Part shown: positions 1 to 6,859 of the stretch, one piece after another
How the letters are laid out: every line of letters begins with the position of its first letter
How positions within the stretch are numbered: position 1 is the stretch's first letter
Made by a program: the position numbers and the translations under genes
NCBI GenBank assembly: GCA_016200785.1
Contig: JACQED010000137.1
Location: forward strand, 1 to 11,660
Origin: Chloroflexota bacterium
GTDB lineage: Bacteria > Chloroflexota > Anaerolineae > Anaerolineales > JACQED01
Direction of reading: 5' to 3'
Length of the DNA: 11,660 nt
Notes under the pieces: model-generated
Told to the model about the DNA's origin: nothing
The model's input: the letters and a program-made list of their open reading frames with translations, nothing else
Databases searched by the model: none

Positions 1-699
1 GCGGACTTCGGCGATGTCGCGCTGAGTTATTACGACGCACAAAAGACCGTCGAAGAGAGCTATGCCGTCGTGCGTCGTGCGCTCGAAGCCGGCTACGTGC
101 CGGTAGTCGTCGGCGGCGATCACGGGATCAGTTACCCGGCGATCAAGGCACTGCACGACACGACGCGCGGCAACATCGGGTTGATCCAACTCGACGCGCA
201 CCGTGACCTCATGTCCGAGTCGGAGCGGCAGGGCAAGTTCTCTGGAAGCAGTGGCATGCGCCGCTCGCTGGAGTTGGAACGTTTGGCCGCGCCGAACCTC
301 GTGCAGGTCGGCCTGCGCGGGTACACCACGGTCGAACAGTATCAAATTGCGGACGAGTTGGGGGTGCGGCGCATCAGCGCGACTCGTTTCGCGGCACTGG
401 GCGCGCAGGCCGCCGCCGAGCAAGCCCTGGCCTGGGCGGGCGATGGCACGGCGGCGATTTATCTGACGATCGATATGGACGTATTGAATCCCGGCGAGGC
501 GCCGGGAACAGGTTGGCCTGAGCCGGGCGGCCTCACCGGACAACAGGTGATGGACTTCGTGCGCGCCGTCGCGCCGCGCATCGCCGCGGTTGACGTGGCC
601 GAGCTCAACCCGGTCTACGACAGCCCGGCGCGAGCCACGTGCCTCCTCGCGGCTCGACTGCTGTTAGATTTCATTACGACCAAAATGCGCTCTCAGTAA
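1..699 (+). CDS. Agmatinase/arginase-family ureohydrolase, 5'-truncated by window edge
   Basis: The frame is open from base 1 to the TAA at 697-699, giving 232 residues. Family members are usually about 300 residues, so some 70-90 N-terminal residues lie outside the window. The GTG at 70 is internal, because clear family sequence precedes it. All six manganese ligands of the ureohydrolase fold are visible (fragment numbering): His41 in GGDHG, Asp65, His67 and Asp69 in DAHRD, and Asp158 and Asp160 in TIDMD. The conserved APGTGWPEPGG loop follows. The C-terminal AELNPVYD...LLAARLLLDF resembles the agmatinase end helix. Such enzymes hydrolyse guanidino compounds, typically agmatine to putrescine plus urea, in the cytoplasm. 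The substrate cannot be fixed from this fragment: guanidinobutyrase or a related enzyme is possible. One oddity is Asn163 in LNPGEAPG, where most relatives have Asp. The gene converges on the phosphate operon. Confidence 0.85.
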   Translation, partial: ADFGDVALSYYDAQKTVEESYAVVRRALEAGYVPVVVGGDHGISYPAIKALHDTTRGNIGLIQLDAHRDLMSESERQGKFSGSSGMRRSLELERLAAPNLVQVGLRGYTTVEQYQIADELGVRRISATRFAALGAQAAAEQALAWAGDGTAAIYLTIDMDVLNPGEAPGTGWPEPGGLTGQQVMDFVRAVAPRIAAVDVAELNPVYDSPARATCLLAARLLLDFITTKMRSQ

Positions 700-775
700 G
701 GGAAAGGGAGGGAAACAGATGAACTCGCCACATCGCGAGCGAGTTCCTTCAGCTCCCGCGTTTCCCTAATTTCCC
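700..775. terminator. Nested inverted repeat between convergent genes, possible bidirectional terminator
   Basis: The gap between the two convergent stop codons contains two nested inverted repeats. The outer arms are GGGAAAGGGAGGGAAAC (700-716) and GTTTCCCTAATTTCCC (760-775), an imperfect pairing. The inner arms are GAACTCG (721-727) and CGAGTTC (740-746), a perfect pairing. The placement fits a shared transcription terminator. There is no clean T-tract on either strand, so a rho-independent mechanism is uncertain. Confidence 0.45.
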
Positions 776-781
776 ATTTCC

Positions 782-1411
782 TCACAACTGCTTCACGACA
801 ATATCCCCGATCACGTTCGCCGCCTCGTCGCCCCGGTCGGCCGCGTTCGAGAGGTGGCGATAGATCTCGCGCAGTTTGAGCATCTCGACGACGTGATCCA
901 CGTCGCGCGGGCCGGAGAAGAGCGCGGCAATCGCCTCGCGGTACACACTCTCCACGCGGTTCTCCAATGCCTTAGCGCGCACCGCGTGATCGTTGGCGAC
1001 GTTCGGGTGATCCTCCAACTGCAAAACGCCGCGATGAATCTCCTGCGCCGCGTCTGAGAGCAGTGACGCCATCCGCACCAGATAGGGATTCGGCTGGACG
1101 CCGAGGGCCACCATCTCCTCCACCGTCGTGTCGGCGTAGTCGAGCACGTCGTCAATTGCCCGCGACAACGCGAAGATGTCCTCGCGGTCAATGGGCGTGA
1201 TGAAGTTGCGGTTGAGTTCGTCGATCAGAATGCGCCGCGTTTCGTCGGCGTCCTTCTCCACCGCGTGCAGTTGGCGCGCAACTTCCTCGTCGGGCTGGCG
1301 CATATAGGCGTGCAAGCCTTCAAGTCCCTTCTGCGTGTGTTCGGCCTGTTCGCTCAACAGGCGCAGGAACTTATCCTGCTTGCTGCGTCCGAACCATTTC
1401 AAGCGCTTCAT
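782..1411 (-). CDS. DUF47 / PhoU-like phosphate transport regulator
   Basis: The protein has 209 residues. Its ATG (1411-1409) overlaps the upstream permease stop by one base (TGATG). A Shine-Dalgarno AAGGA lies 7 bases upstream, inside the permease gene, which fixes this start over the longer open frame. It is all helical and charged, with no signal peptide or membrane segment. Family hallmarks of DUF47 (PhoU_div, COG1392) are visible: an N-terminal EKDADETRRILIDEL helix, then FITPIDREDIFALSRAIDDV, and a C-terminal LREIYRHLSNAADRGDEAAN helix. These carry the ExxAD and D/E-rich metal-cluster pattern of PhoU-like proteins. Members are typically encoded beside PiT permeases and are thought to modulate phosphate uptake from the cytoplasmic face. 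The operon arrangement here matches that pattern. The regulatory mechanism is inferred from the family. Confidence 0.88.
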   Translation of the reverse strand: MKRLKWFGRSKQDKFLRLLSEQAEHTQKGLEGLHAYMRQPDEEVARQLHAVEKDADETRRILIDELNRNFITPIDREDIFALSRAIDDVLDYADTTVEEMVALGVQPNPYLVRMASLLSDAAQEIHRGVLQLEDHPNVANDHAVRAKALENRVESVYREAIAALFSGPRDVDHVVEMLKLREIYRHLSNAADRGDEAANVIGDIVVKQL

Positions 1412-2385
1412 CAGACAATCCTTTTGATGGGAAGATAGACTAGAGCGGCAATCACTGCCGTGACGGGGATCGTCAGTCCCCAGGCGATCAGCATCTCCTG
1501 AGCCACGCTCCAGCGCACCTTTGACATTCGTTCCGCCGCCCCGGCGCCCATGATGGCCGAACTGACGACCTGGGTGGTGCTCACCGGCCCGCCGAGCAGA
1601 GCCGCGCCGAGGATCACCGCCGCCGAGGCCGTCTGGGAGGTGAAGCCGTGTATCGGACGGATCTTGTAGATCCGCCCGCCGAGCGTGCGAATGAGTCTCC
1701 AGCCTCCCAACGCCGTGCCGAGCGCGATCGACATGGCGCTGGCGGCGATCACCCACAGCGGGATGACGAAGGTCGTCAACACGCCGGCTGCCACCAGACC
1801 GAGCGTGATAATGCCCATGGTTTTCTGCGCGTCGTTGGCGCCGTGCGACAGCGCCAGCCCAATGGCCGTGACGACCTGAAGGTGCTTGAAAAGTTCACTC
1901 ACTCGCGGCGGCGCGCCCGCCGCCAGAAACAGCACCAGGCGCATGATCAGGAATCCGACGAGCAGGCCCAGCGGCGGCGAGACGAATAGCGCGATCAGCA
2001 CTTTCCACAGCCCGGCGGCCTGAATCACCTTCAGGCCGCGGGCCATCACTGCCGCGCCGAGCAGACCGCCCACGAGCGCGTGCGACGACGAAGAGGGGAT
2101 ACCCAGAAACCAGGTGATCAGATTCCAGGCAATGGCCGCCAGCACCGCGCCGAGCACCACACCCGGCGTGATAGCAGTGGGATCGATCAATCCTTTGCCG
2201 ACGGTGGTGGCGACGGCAACGCCGAAAAGAAACGGCCCGGCTGACTCGGCGAGGGCGGTGAGGAAGAGCGCCACGCGCGGCGGCAGCGCGCGCGAAGAGA
2301 TGGCTGTGGCGACGATGTTGGAAGAGTCGTGAATGCCGTTGAGGAAGCCAAAGATCAACGCGGCGATGACTATAGCGAATAGCAT
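1411..2385 (-). CDS. pit: PiT-family inorganic phosphate permease
   Basis: This polytopic membrane protein has 324 residues from the ATG at 2385; a TTG at 2403 would add six residues. I prefer ATG because a plausible promoter ends just before it (see 2385-2420). The PiT family shows an inverted duplication with a signature in each half. Here the first copy reads FLNGIHDSSNIVATAISSRAL near the N-terminus and the second ALSHGANDAQKTMGIITLGL. The GIPSSSSHALVGGLLGAA loop is another family hallmark. About ten hydrophobic segments alternate with short loops. Family members carry phosphate (often as metal-phosphate) with protons or sodium across the inner membrane. The length is at the short end of the family, without a large central cytoplasmic insert. 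The stop overlaps the DUF47 start, so the pair is co-translated. Confidence 0.92.
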   Translation of the reverse strand: MLFAIVIAALIFGFLNGIHDSSNIVATAISSRALPPRVALFLTALAESAGPFLFGVAVATTVGKGLIDPTAITPGVVLGAVLAAIAWNLITWFLGIPSSSSHALVGGLLGAAVMARGLKVIQAAGLWKVLIALFVSPPLGLLVGFLIMRLVLFLAAGAPPRVSELFKHLQVVTAIGLALSHGANDAQKTMGIITLGLVAAGVLTTFVIPLWVIAASAMSIALGTALGGWRLIRTLGGRIYKIRPIHGFTSQTASAAVILGAALLGGPVSTTQVVSSAIMGAGAAERMSKVRWSVAQEMLIAWGLTIPVTAVIAALVYLPIKRIV

Positions 2386-2420
2386 TGGCCCGATATAACT
2401 CAAATCGCCGGAAATAGCAA
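2385..2420 (-). promoter_or_regulatory. Candidate promoter of the phosphate permease operon (possibly leaderless)
   Basis: Read on the minus strand, TTGCTA (2420-2415) and TATATC (2397-2392) are separated by exactly 17 bases, a sigma-70-like arrangement. Transcription would begin about seven bases after the -10, at roughly 2385, which is the A of the preferred ATG. No Shine-Dalgarno sequence is visible before that ATG or the alternative TTG at 2403. The match is modest and was found by eye. Confidence 0.35.
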
Positions 2421-2441
2421 ATCGCGGCGAGTCCGGTTTGT

Positions 2442-2468
2442 GTTACAATACTGTCCAGCCCAAGTAAC
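2442..2468. promoter_or_regulatory. GTTACAAT element with inverted GTAAC partner in the divergent promoter region
   Basis: GTTACAAT (2442-2449) is the same octamer found twice upstream of the fourth TadE gene (10042 and 10053). An inverted GTAAC lies at 2464-2468, two helical turns away. TACAAT (2444-2449) could be a -10 box for the rightward operon, but no -35 is seen at 17 bases. It sits between the divergent permease and TadE genes, so either could be affected. Confidence 0.3.
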
Positions 2469-2519
2469 AAAGAGGCGCGCTAACCCCACTTTCCCCTGCC
2501 TAACGACCAGACCATGCCC

Positions 2520-2525
2520 TATAAT
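2520..2525 (+). promoter_or_regulatory. Candidate -10 box for the TadE/TadG operon
   Basis: A perfect TATAAT lies about 50 bases before the first ATG at 2576. The corresponding -35 region (around 2497-2502) matches consensus poorly. Transcription from here would give a leader of about 45 bases. It competes with the TACAAT at 2444-2449 as the operon promoter. Confidence 0.35.
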
Positions 2526-2575
2526 CGAAACACGGAATTGTATTAGGCGGCTGAGATGAGAAACGCGTTGGAAAA

Positions 2576-3334
2576 ATGATGTCAAAGCGCCATCGGGGCC
2601 AGGCTCTGGTCGAACTCACTCTCACCCTGCCAATCATCGCGCTGCTGTTGGGTGGGCTGGTCGAGGTCGGCATCTTCATCAACCGATACCTGACGCTCAT
2701 CGATCTGACGCGCGAGGCAGCCCGCTTTGCCTCGAACCGCGATTCTTTTTCCACGCCGGGCGACAGCGATTGTTCCACCTCCGGCGACCTGAACTTCTAC
2801 TATGATACGACCTGCATCTTTTCTTCGCCCGGCCCGCCGCCTGCCTGCAGTGGTTGGCCGGACACTTTCTGCAACGGCTTCAACCCGGACTTGCCGCTCA
2901 AGCCATCGCAGGACGACATCGTGATCACGGTCTTCTCAGTTAACAACAACACCGTGACCAAAGCCTGGCCGGACCCAAGCGGCTACTGGGCGCTCTCCGG
3001 CGCCAGCAATAACTGGCAATATGATTGCCAGGGCAATATCGTCACTACCCAGCCCTTTTTCAGCAGCGCCGATGTGAATTCCTTCCTGCCCCCCAATGCG
3101 CCGCCCGACAAGGCTTTCGTGATCGTCGAGGCCTACTACTGCTATTACCAGGTTCTGCACCTGCCCATTTTCTACCAGGTCATTCCGAACCCATTGAAGA
3201 TTCACGTTTACACCGTCATGCCCACCGTTCAACCGCCGCGCTGCATGGACACGATAGACAATGACGGCGATGGTTTCATTGATATGGCCGATCCGCAGTG
3301 CGTAAGCCCTACCGACAATGATGAAGCCAATTAG
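2576..3334 (+). CDS. TadE-like surface protein with C-terminal Asp-rich EF-hand-like motif
   Basis: The protein has 252 residues and starts at one of two adjacent ATGs (2576 or 2579), with only a weak GGA before them. The N-terminus reads RHRGQALVELTLTLP. This is a class III prepilin-like leader: a short basic stretch, Gly8 as the -1 residue of a possible cleavage site, and Glu13 at +5. One hydrophobic segment follows (about 15-36), then the TadE-typical helix with DLTREAARFASNRD. The remainder is predicted extracytoplasmic and Cys-rich, with Cys around DSDCSTSGD, TTCIF and PPACSG, consistent with disulfides. The last 30 residues hold a Cys-bounded Asp motif, IDNDGDGFIDMADPQC, that fits the 12-residue EF-hand loop spacing. 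It is the first gene of a three-gene operon and overlaps the next gene by 17 bases. TadE proteins are pseudopilins of Tad pili, but here it may only be an anchor. Its exact role is unknown. Confidence 0.85.
   Translation: MMSKRHRGQALVELTLTLPIIALLLGGLVEVGIFINRYLTLIDLTREAARFASNRDSFSTPGDSDCSTSGDLNFYYDTTCIFSSPGPPPACSGWPDTFCNGFNPDLPLKPSQDDIVITVFSVNNNTVTKAWPDPSGYWALSGASNNWQYDCQGNIVTTQPFFSSADVNSFLPPNAPPDKAFVIVEAYYCYYQVLHLPIFYQVIPNPLKIHVYTVMPTVQPPRCMDTIDNDGDGFIDMADPQCVSPTDNDEAN
3242..3331 (+). other. EF-hand-like Cys-bounded Asp motif (C-terminus of first TadE protein)
   Basis: The encoded pattern is C-x-D-x-x-D-N-D-x-D-G-x-x-D...D-P-x-C...D-N-D. The DNDGDG core has Asp at loop positions 1, 3, 5, 9 and 12 and Gly at 6, which is EF-hand spacing. 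A close variant occurs at 10593-10679 in the fourth TadE gene, there followed by InlB-like repeats. Here the protein simply stops. Calcium binding is inferred. Confidence 0.6.
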
Positions 3335-5168
3335 GACATCCTGCGGCAGGCTTTCCAGCCCGCCTCTCCAAAAGGATCGAAAGCCCGCGCCGACTGCCGA
3401 ACGCGGACAGGCGTTGATCCTGATGACGATTTCCTTCCTCGCCCTGCTGGCTTTCGTCGGTCTGGTCACCGACGTGGGCATGCTCTATCTCACCTACGGG
3501 CAGTTGAAGCGCGCGGTGGACGCGGCGGCCGTAGCGGCCTCTAACGACTTCAAGCGCGGCGAATCGCTCTCGCGCTTGACCGACGCTTCCCAGGAGATGA
3601 TGAACTTCCACAACGTCGATCCGGCGGACTTGAACCTGTCGGTCTTCATCTGCGACTCCAACGGCGACGGCCTCCGCGACGATGTGGACCCGGACGGTGT
3701 GCCTCCGTGGACCGGCCTGACGCCGGAGTTCTACGACAAATGCCCCGACACGGGCGCAGGTGACGCGCCGCGCAAACTCGTGTGGGTGGACGCGACGCAA
3801 AAGGCCCCCGTCTACTTCCTGCAACTCTTCGGCGTCACGTCTGTTCCGCTCCGCACGTTTTCCATCGCCGAGGCCGCCACGGTGGACGTCGTCATCGTGA
3901 TTGACACTTCGGAGTCCATGGGCTCCGACACGGTCTGCGACCCCAATTGCACAATCGGCTATACCAACCCGGACGACTTCGATCCTTCCGCCTGCAACGC
4001 GGCAAACACCTGCTATCCCTTGGCAGACGCCAAGGCTGCCGCGAAGGCTCTGGTTGACACCTTGTACGACGGTTACGACCGGGTCGCCGTCGTCAATTTC
4101 GACTATTTCGCCACAGCGCATCCGATCACCAACTCGATTACCGGTGATCCCGAGAATCTCAGCCTCAACCTCGGCAACGACAATGCCCTGCCGGACGGCG
4201 ACGCCTATTCCGCCATCGATTCCATTGCCCTGCACGACGACGCGCCCGCCGCGCGCCTGTGGTGGCGCGCCGGTCAGAATGCAATCCTCGGCAAATTCAA
4301 CCCGGTCAATCCGGAAGATCGGGATGGCGATGGCTTCGACGCCGACCCGGCCCTGCCCTGCACCATGGACCCTGATGCCTACGGATGGGCCGATGATGGT
4401 ATTCCCGGCAACTACACCCCGACCACCCCTTGCGACGACGACGATCATCTCGATGCCTACGATTGGAACCTGGACGGCGTCTACACTGCGGCCGACGAAG
4501 CGGGCATCCAGGACTATATTAACACGCACGGCCATCCCGCTTCGCCCGTCTCGACCTGCACCGGTTGCGGCATGAGGACGGCCAGCGCCATCCTGCGGCA
4601 GTTCGGCCGCCCCGACAGCGTTTGGGTCATCGTATTCCTTTCGGACGGCGTGGCCAACCTGAGCGACACCCCCGCGACGAGCTCGACGATTCCGGATGTG
4701 TTCCCCAACGGCTTCTGCGGCGGCAACCTCGACTCGTCCTTCTGGAGCACGGTGTGTATTGACACCGCGCCGAGCAATCCGCGCTACTGTGTGGATACCG
4801 ATTCCACCACCTGCCCTCCCGGCAGCTCGTGGGTCTCCACCAGCCCGCCGTACAGCGTCGAAGACTACGCGCGCGACATGACCGACGAGGCGGCTCTGCT
4901 CAAATCCGGCAATCCGAATGAGCCGCTCGGCAACGACATCGCCATCTATTCGATTGCGCTGGGTCAGGCGGCCGGGTCGTCGTTTGGCTCGGCCATGTTG
5001 CGCTACATGGCCGCCGTGGGTGACGACAACGATCGGACGACCGACCCGTGCGCGGGCCTGCCGGCCACGCAGAACTGCGGCCAATACTACTACGCGCCCT
5101 CCGGCCCGGCGCTCATCCCGATTTTCGAAGACATCGCCTCTAGAATCTTTACCCGGATCACACAATAA
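3318..5168 (+). CDS. TadG-like protein with von Willebrand factor A domain and Ca-binding-like loops
   Basis: The protein has 616 residues. The ATGATG at 3318 overlaps the previous gene by 17 bases and has no Shine-Dalgarno, so translation is probably coupled. After a basic tail of about 29 residues comes RGQALILMTISFLALLAFVG (TM about 31-53), the TadG/Tad N-terminal type; unlike the TadE genes it lacks Glu at +5. A LKRAVDAAAVAASNDFKRG helix follows, typical of TadG. The VWA domain has the metal-site motif DTSES (Asp196, Ser198, Ser200) in VVIVIDTSESMG and the later FLSDGVAN (Asp443). The 247 residues between them are far more than the usual 100 or so, because of an Asp-rich insert. EF-hand-like loops are DSNGDGLRDDVD (from 113), DRDGDGFDAD (from 334) and a dockerin-like DWNLDGVYTAAD (382-393). 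The C-terminus IASRIFTRITQ looks family-typical. VWA domains bind ligands through a divalent metal, so an adhesive outer-surface role is inferred. Confidence 0.88.
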   Translation: MMKPIRTSCGRLSSPPLQKDRKPAPTAERGQALILMTISFLALLAFVGLVTDVGMLYLTYGQLKRAVDAAAVAASNDFKRGESLSRLTDASQEMMNFHNVDPADLNLSVFICDSNGDGLRDDVDPDGVPPWTGLTPEFYDKCPDTGAGDAPRKLVWVDATQKAPVYFLQLFGVTSVPLRTFSIAEAATVDVVIVIDTSESMGSDTVCDPNCTIGYTNPDDFDPSACNAANTCYPLADAKAAAKALVDTLYDGYDRVAVVNFDYFATAHPITNSITGDPENLSLNLGNDNALPDGDAYSAIDSIALHDDAPAARLWWRAGQNAILGKFNPVNPEDRDGDGFDADPALPCTMDPDAYGWADDGIPGNYTPTTPCDDDDHLDAYDWNLDGVYTAADEAGIQDYINTHGHPASPVSTCTGCGMRTASAILRQFGRPDSVWVIVFLSDGVANLSDTPATSSTIPDVFPNGFCGGNLDSSFWSTVCIDTAPSNPRYCVDTDSTTCPPGSSWVSTSPPYSVEDYARDMTDEAALLKSGNPNEPLGNDIAIYSIALGQAAGSSFGSAMLRYMAAVGDDNDRTTDPCAGLPATQNCGQYYYAPSGPALIPIFEDIASRIFTRITQ

Positions 5169-5171
5169 GCC

Positions 5172-6767
5172 ATGTCTCGTATCATCCGCCGCCTCCGCCC
5201 TCAAACGTTCGGCCAAGCTCTTGTCGAGTTCGCCCTGGCACTGCCGGTACTCCTCTTGATCATGTTCGGCGTCATCGAGTTCGGCCGCCTCATCCAGGCC
5301 TGGCTGGCGGTGGAGAACTCGGCGCGCTTCGGCGTGCGCTACGCCGTCACCGGCGAATACAATACCGCCTACTGCGGCCAGGCCGACGCGGCGCTTGGCC
5401 TGGCTACTGAAGATAACGCCGATGGCGTAATTGACTGCCAGGTCCCCGTCAGCGTCAGCGGCAACCTGACGATGACCGAGCAATTGGTGGACTGGGCCAG
5501 AATGCCCTCGATTCTGGATGCCGCCCGCGCCGGAGCCGCCGGCATTCAAGCCGACGGTTCCGTTTCAGGCGACTATCTCAGTTACCTGGTGAGCGGAAGC
5601 GGCGGCGACCTCGGCGACCCGAGCCAGCGCGGCTACTACCACGTCACCATCTGCAGTAACCGCGCCGGTTTCAGTTACTACGGCGACTCTGAGCCGCCGC
5701 TGTGCGTCAAAAGCCCGCTCACCCCGCCGCTCGACGATGCTGGCGGGCCGGGCGACCGCGTCCGTGTGGTGGTGACTTTCCGCCACCCGATGATTCTGCC
5801 TTTCGTCAGCAGCATCTGGCCCACCTTGAAACTGACTGCCTCGCGCGAAGGCATCGTCGAAAAATTCCGCACCTCGCGCGTGGCCGGAATTCCCGGCAGC
5901 ATCGCTCAATCCTCGTGCACCGCGGGCTACCCCGTGCCGACCTGCACCCCGACGGCCACCAGCACGCCGTCGCAAACTCCCAGCATCACGCCGACACCCA
6001 CCAACACAGCGACGCCGTCGCAGACGCCGACGCGCACCAACACGCCGACGGCCTCGACCACGGCCAGCATCACCTCGACGGCCAGCGCCACGGCGTCGCG
6101 CACCTCGACGATCACCTACACACCGTCCATCACTTACACCCCCTCGATGACCTACACCCCGTCACGCACGCCGACGGTGACGAACACGCGAACGGCCACC
6201 GCGACCCGGACCCCTACGCGCACCAGCACGCCGACGCGCACCAGCACGGCGACTCTCTGTCCAGTGCCTGCCTGCACCGCCACACCCACTCGCACGGCTA
6301 CGGCCACTAGAACGCCGACCCGCACACCGACGATCACTCCAACGTCGACGATCACTAACACGCCGACGATTACCTTCACGCCGTCGAGAACGCCGACCAG
6401 GACGAACACGCCGACGATCACCAATACGCCGACCAGGACGAACACGCCGACGATTACCTTCACCCCGTCGAATACACCGACACGGACTAGCACGGCGACG
6501 ATCACCAATACGCCGACGGCCACCAACACCCCCACGAGGACGAACACGCCGACCTCGACGCGCACGGCGACGCCCACCTTCACGCCCAGCAATACGCCGA
6601 CGCCGACACCCACTTTCACGCCGAGCAATACGCCATCGCCGACCGTGGGGCCGACGGCGACGGGCACCCCCACGCCGCCGCCCACCAATACCCCCACGCC
6701 CACCCGCACCCGGACGGCGACGCCCACGGCTTGCCTAACGCCGATTGAGTTGGGCGGCTGTCACTAA
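5172..6767 (+). CDS. TadE-like protein with long Thr/Pro-rich stalk
   Basis: The protein has 531 residues and its ATG begins three bases after the previous stop. The leader MSRIIRRLRPQTFGQALVEF is class III prepilin-like: basic start, Gly14 at -1, Glu19 at +5, then a hydrophobic helix (about 20-40). Residues 41-255 form a TadE-like globular region that includes VVVTFRHPMILPFVSSIWPT, a stretch common in TadE relatives. Residues about 258-521 are an almost pure Thr/Pro/Ser/Asn/Arg/Ala stalk of TPTxTPT type. The stalk is interrupted once by CPVPAC (Cys363, Cys368) and closed by CLTPIELGGCH. Such stalks are frequent in Chloroflexota surface proteins and are probable O-glycosylation targets that hold a protein away from the envelope. 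No LPXTG or other sorting signal is seen, so anchoring is presumably by the N-terminal helix. It is the last gene of the operon, with a terminator downstream. Confidence 0.85.
   Translation: MSRIIRRLRPQTFGQALVEFALALPVLLLIMFGVIEFGRLIQAWLAVENSARFGVRYAVTGEYNTAYCGQADAALGLATEDNADGVIDCQVPVSVSGNLTMTEQLVDWARMPSILDAARAGAAGIQADGSVSGDYLSYLVSGSGGDLGDPSQRGYYHVTICSNRAGFSYYGDSEPPLCVKSPLTPPLDDAGGPGDRVRVVVTFRHPMILPFVSSIWPTLKLTASREGIVEKFRTSRVAGIPGSIAQSSCTAGYPVPTCTPTATSTPSQTPSITPTPTNTATPSQTPTRTNTPTASTTASITSTASATASRTSTITYTPSITYTPSMTYTPSRTPTVTNTRTATATRTPTRTSTPTRTSTATLCPVPACTATPTRTATATRTPTRTPTITPTSTITNTPTITFTPSRTPTRTNTPTITNTPTRTNTPTITFTPSNTPTRTSTATITNTPTATNTPTRTNTPTSTRTATPTFTPSNTPTPTPTFTPSNTPSPTVGPTATGTPTPPPTNTPTPTRTRTATPTACLTPIELGGCH
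5940..6734 (+). repeat. Low-complexity Thr-Pro codon repeat region
   Basis: About 265 codons are dominated by ACN (Thr) and CCN (Pro) with Asn, Arg, Ser, Ala and Ile in between, in a loose six-base rhythm. The best local repeat is the 28-base copy at 6391-6418, repeated exactly at 6427-6454 (36-base period, 12 codons, NTPTITNTPTRT-like). Because the repeat is rhythmic and GC-rich, the opposite strand also stays open, giving a false VGV-rich frame. Confidence 0.9.
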
Positions 6768-6791
6768 ATCCGATCAGCTAAGTGCGGCTTG

Positions 6792-6823
6792 CAATGAGGC
6801 CGGGTCTTGACCCGGCCTCATTG
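6792..6823 (+). terminator. Strong hairpin terminator of the TadE/TadG operon
   Basis: CAATGAGGCCGGGTC (6792-6806) and GACCCGGCCTCATTG (6809-6823) form a perfect 15-bp inverted repeat around a TT centre. It lies 24 bases after the stop of the Thr-Pro gene. The downstream tract TCTTC is only partly T-rich. The hairpin argues against an upstream start for the kinase gene, since the open frame reaching back to 6782 would translate through it. Confidence 0.8.
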
Positions 6824-6849
6824 TCTTCAACGCTCGGCGGAGGTAGAAT
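6821..6849 (+). promoter_or_regulatory. Candidate promoter of the kinase-regulator operon, possibly leaderless
   Basis: TTGTCT (6821-6826) and TAGAAT (6844-6849) are separated by exactly 17 bases. Transcription would start about 6856, only a few bases before the ATG at 6860. The GGAGG at 6839-6843 would then lie outside the transcript; in any case it is 16 bases from the ATG, too far to act. The first three bases of the -35 overlap the end of the terminator stem. Confidence 0.4.
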
Positions 6850-6859
6850 CAAGAGAGCG

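Noticed and set aside
782..1756. Longer version of the DUF47 gene reaching back to 1756
   Set aside because: The extra N-terminus is Arg/Gly/His-rich noise inside the permease gene. The ATG at 1411 has a Shine-Dalgarno, and family similarity starts there.
1895..2470. Minus-strand 191-codon frame overlapping the permease
   Set aside because: It is Arg/His/Ala-rich in the wrong frame of a clear PiT gene, with no domain.
3309..5549. A 746-codon open frame on the minus strand
   Set aside because: It lies opposite the VWA and third TadE genes. Its translation is Arg/Gly/Val-rich with no recognisable domain, while the plus strand has intact TadG, VWA and TadE motifs. It is a shadow of high-GC third positions.
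5702..6310. Plus-strand frame rich in His/Asp/Ala over the stalk region
   Set aside because: It is a frame-shifted reading of the same Thr-Pro repeat, with no start signal or domain.
6152..6727. Minus-strand open frame rich in Val-Gly (VGVLVGVGV-like)
   Set aside because: It is the reverse complement of the Thr-Pro codon repeat; ACN-CCN codons read backwards give GTN/GGN. It has no independent evidence.
5940..6734. Repeat region as a possible CRISPR array
   Set aside because: The repeats are short, irregular, codon-phased and inside an intact frame. There are no uniform repeats with unique spacers and no cas genes.
6782..6859. Extended kinase start at GTG 6782 or ATG 6794
   Set aside because: It would translate the perfect terminator hairpin. 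The added residues resemble nothing, and a promoter-like pair ends just before ATG 6860.
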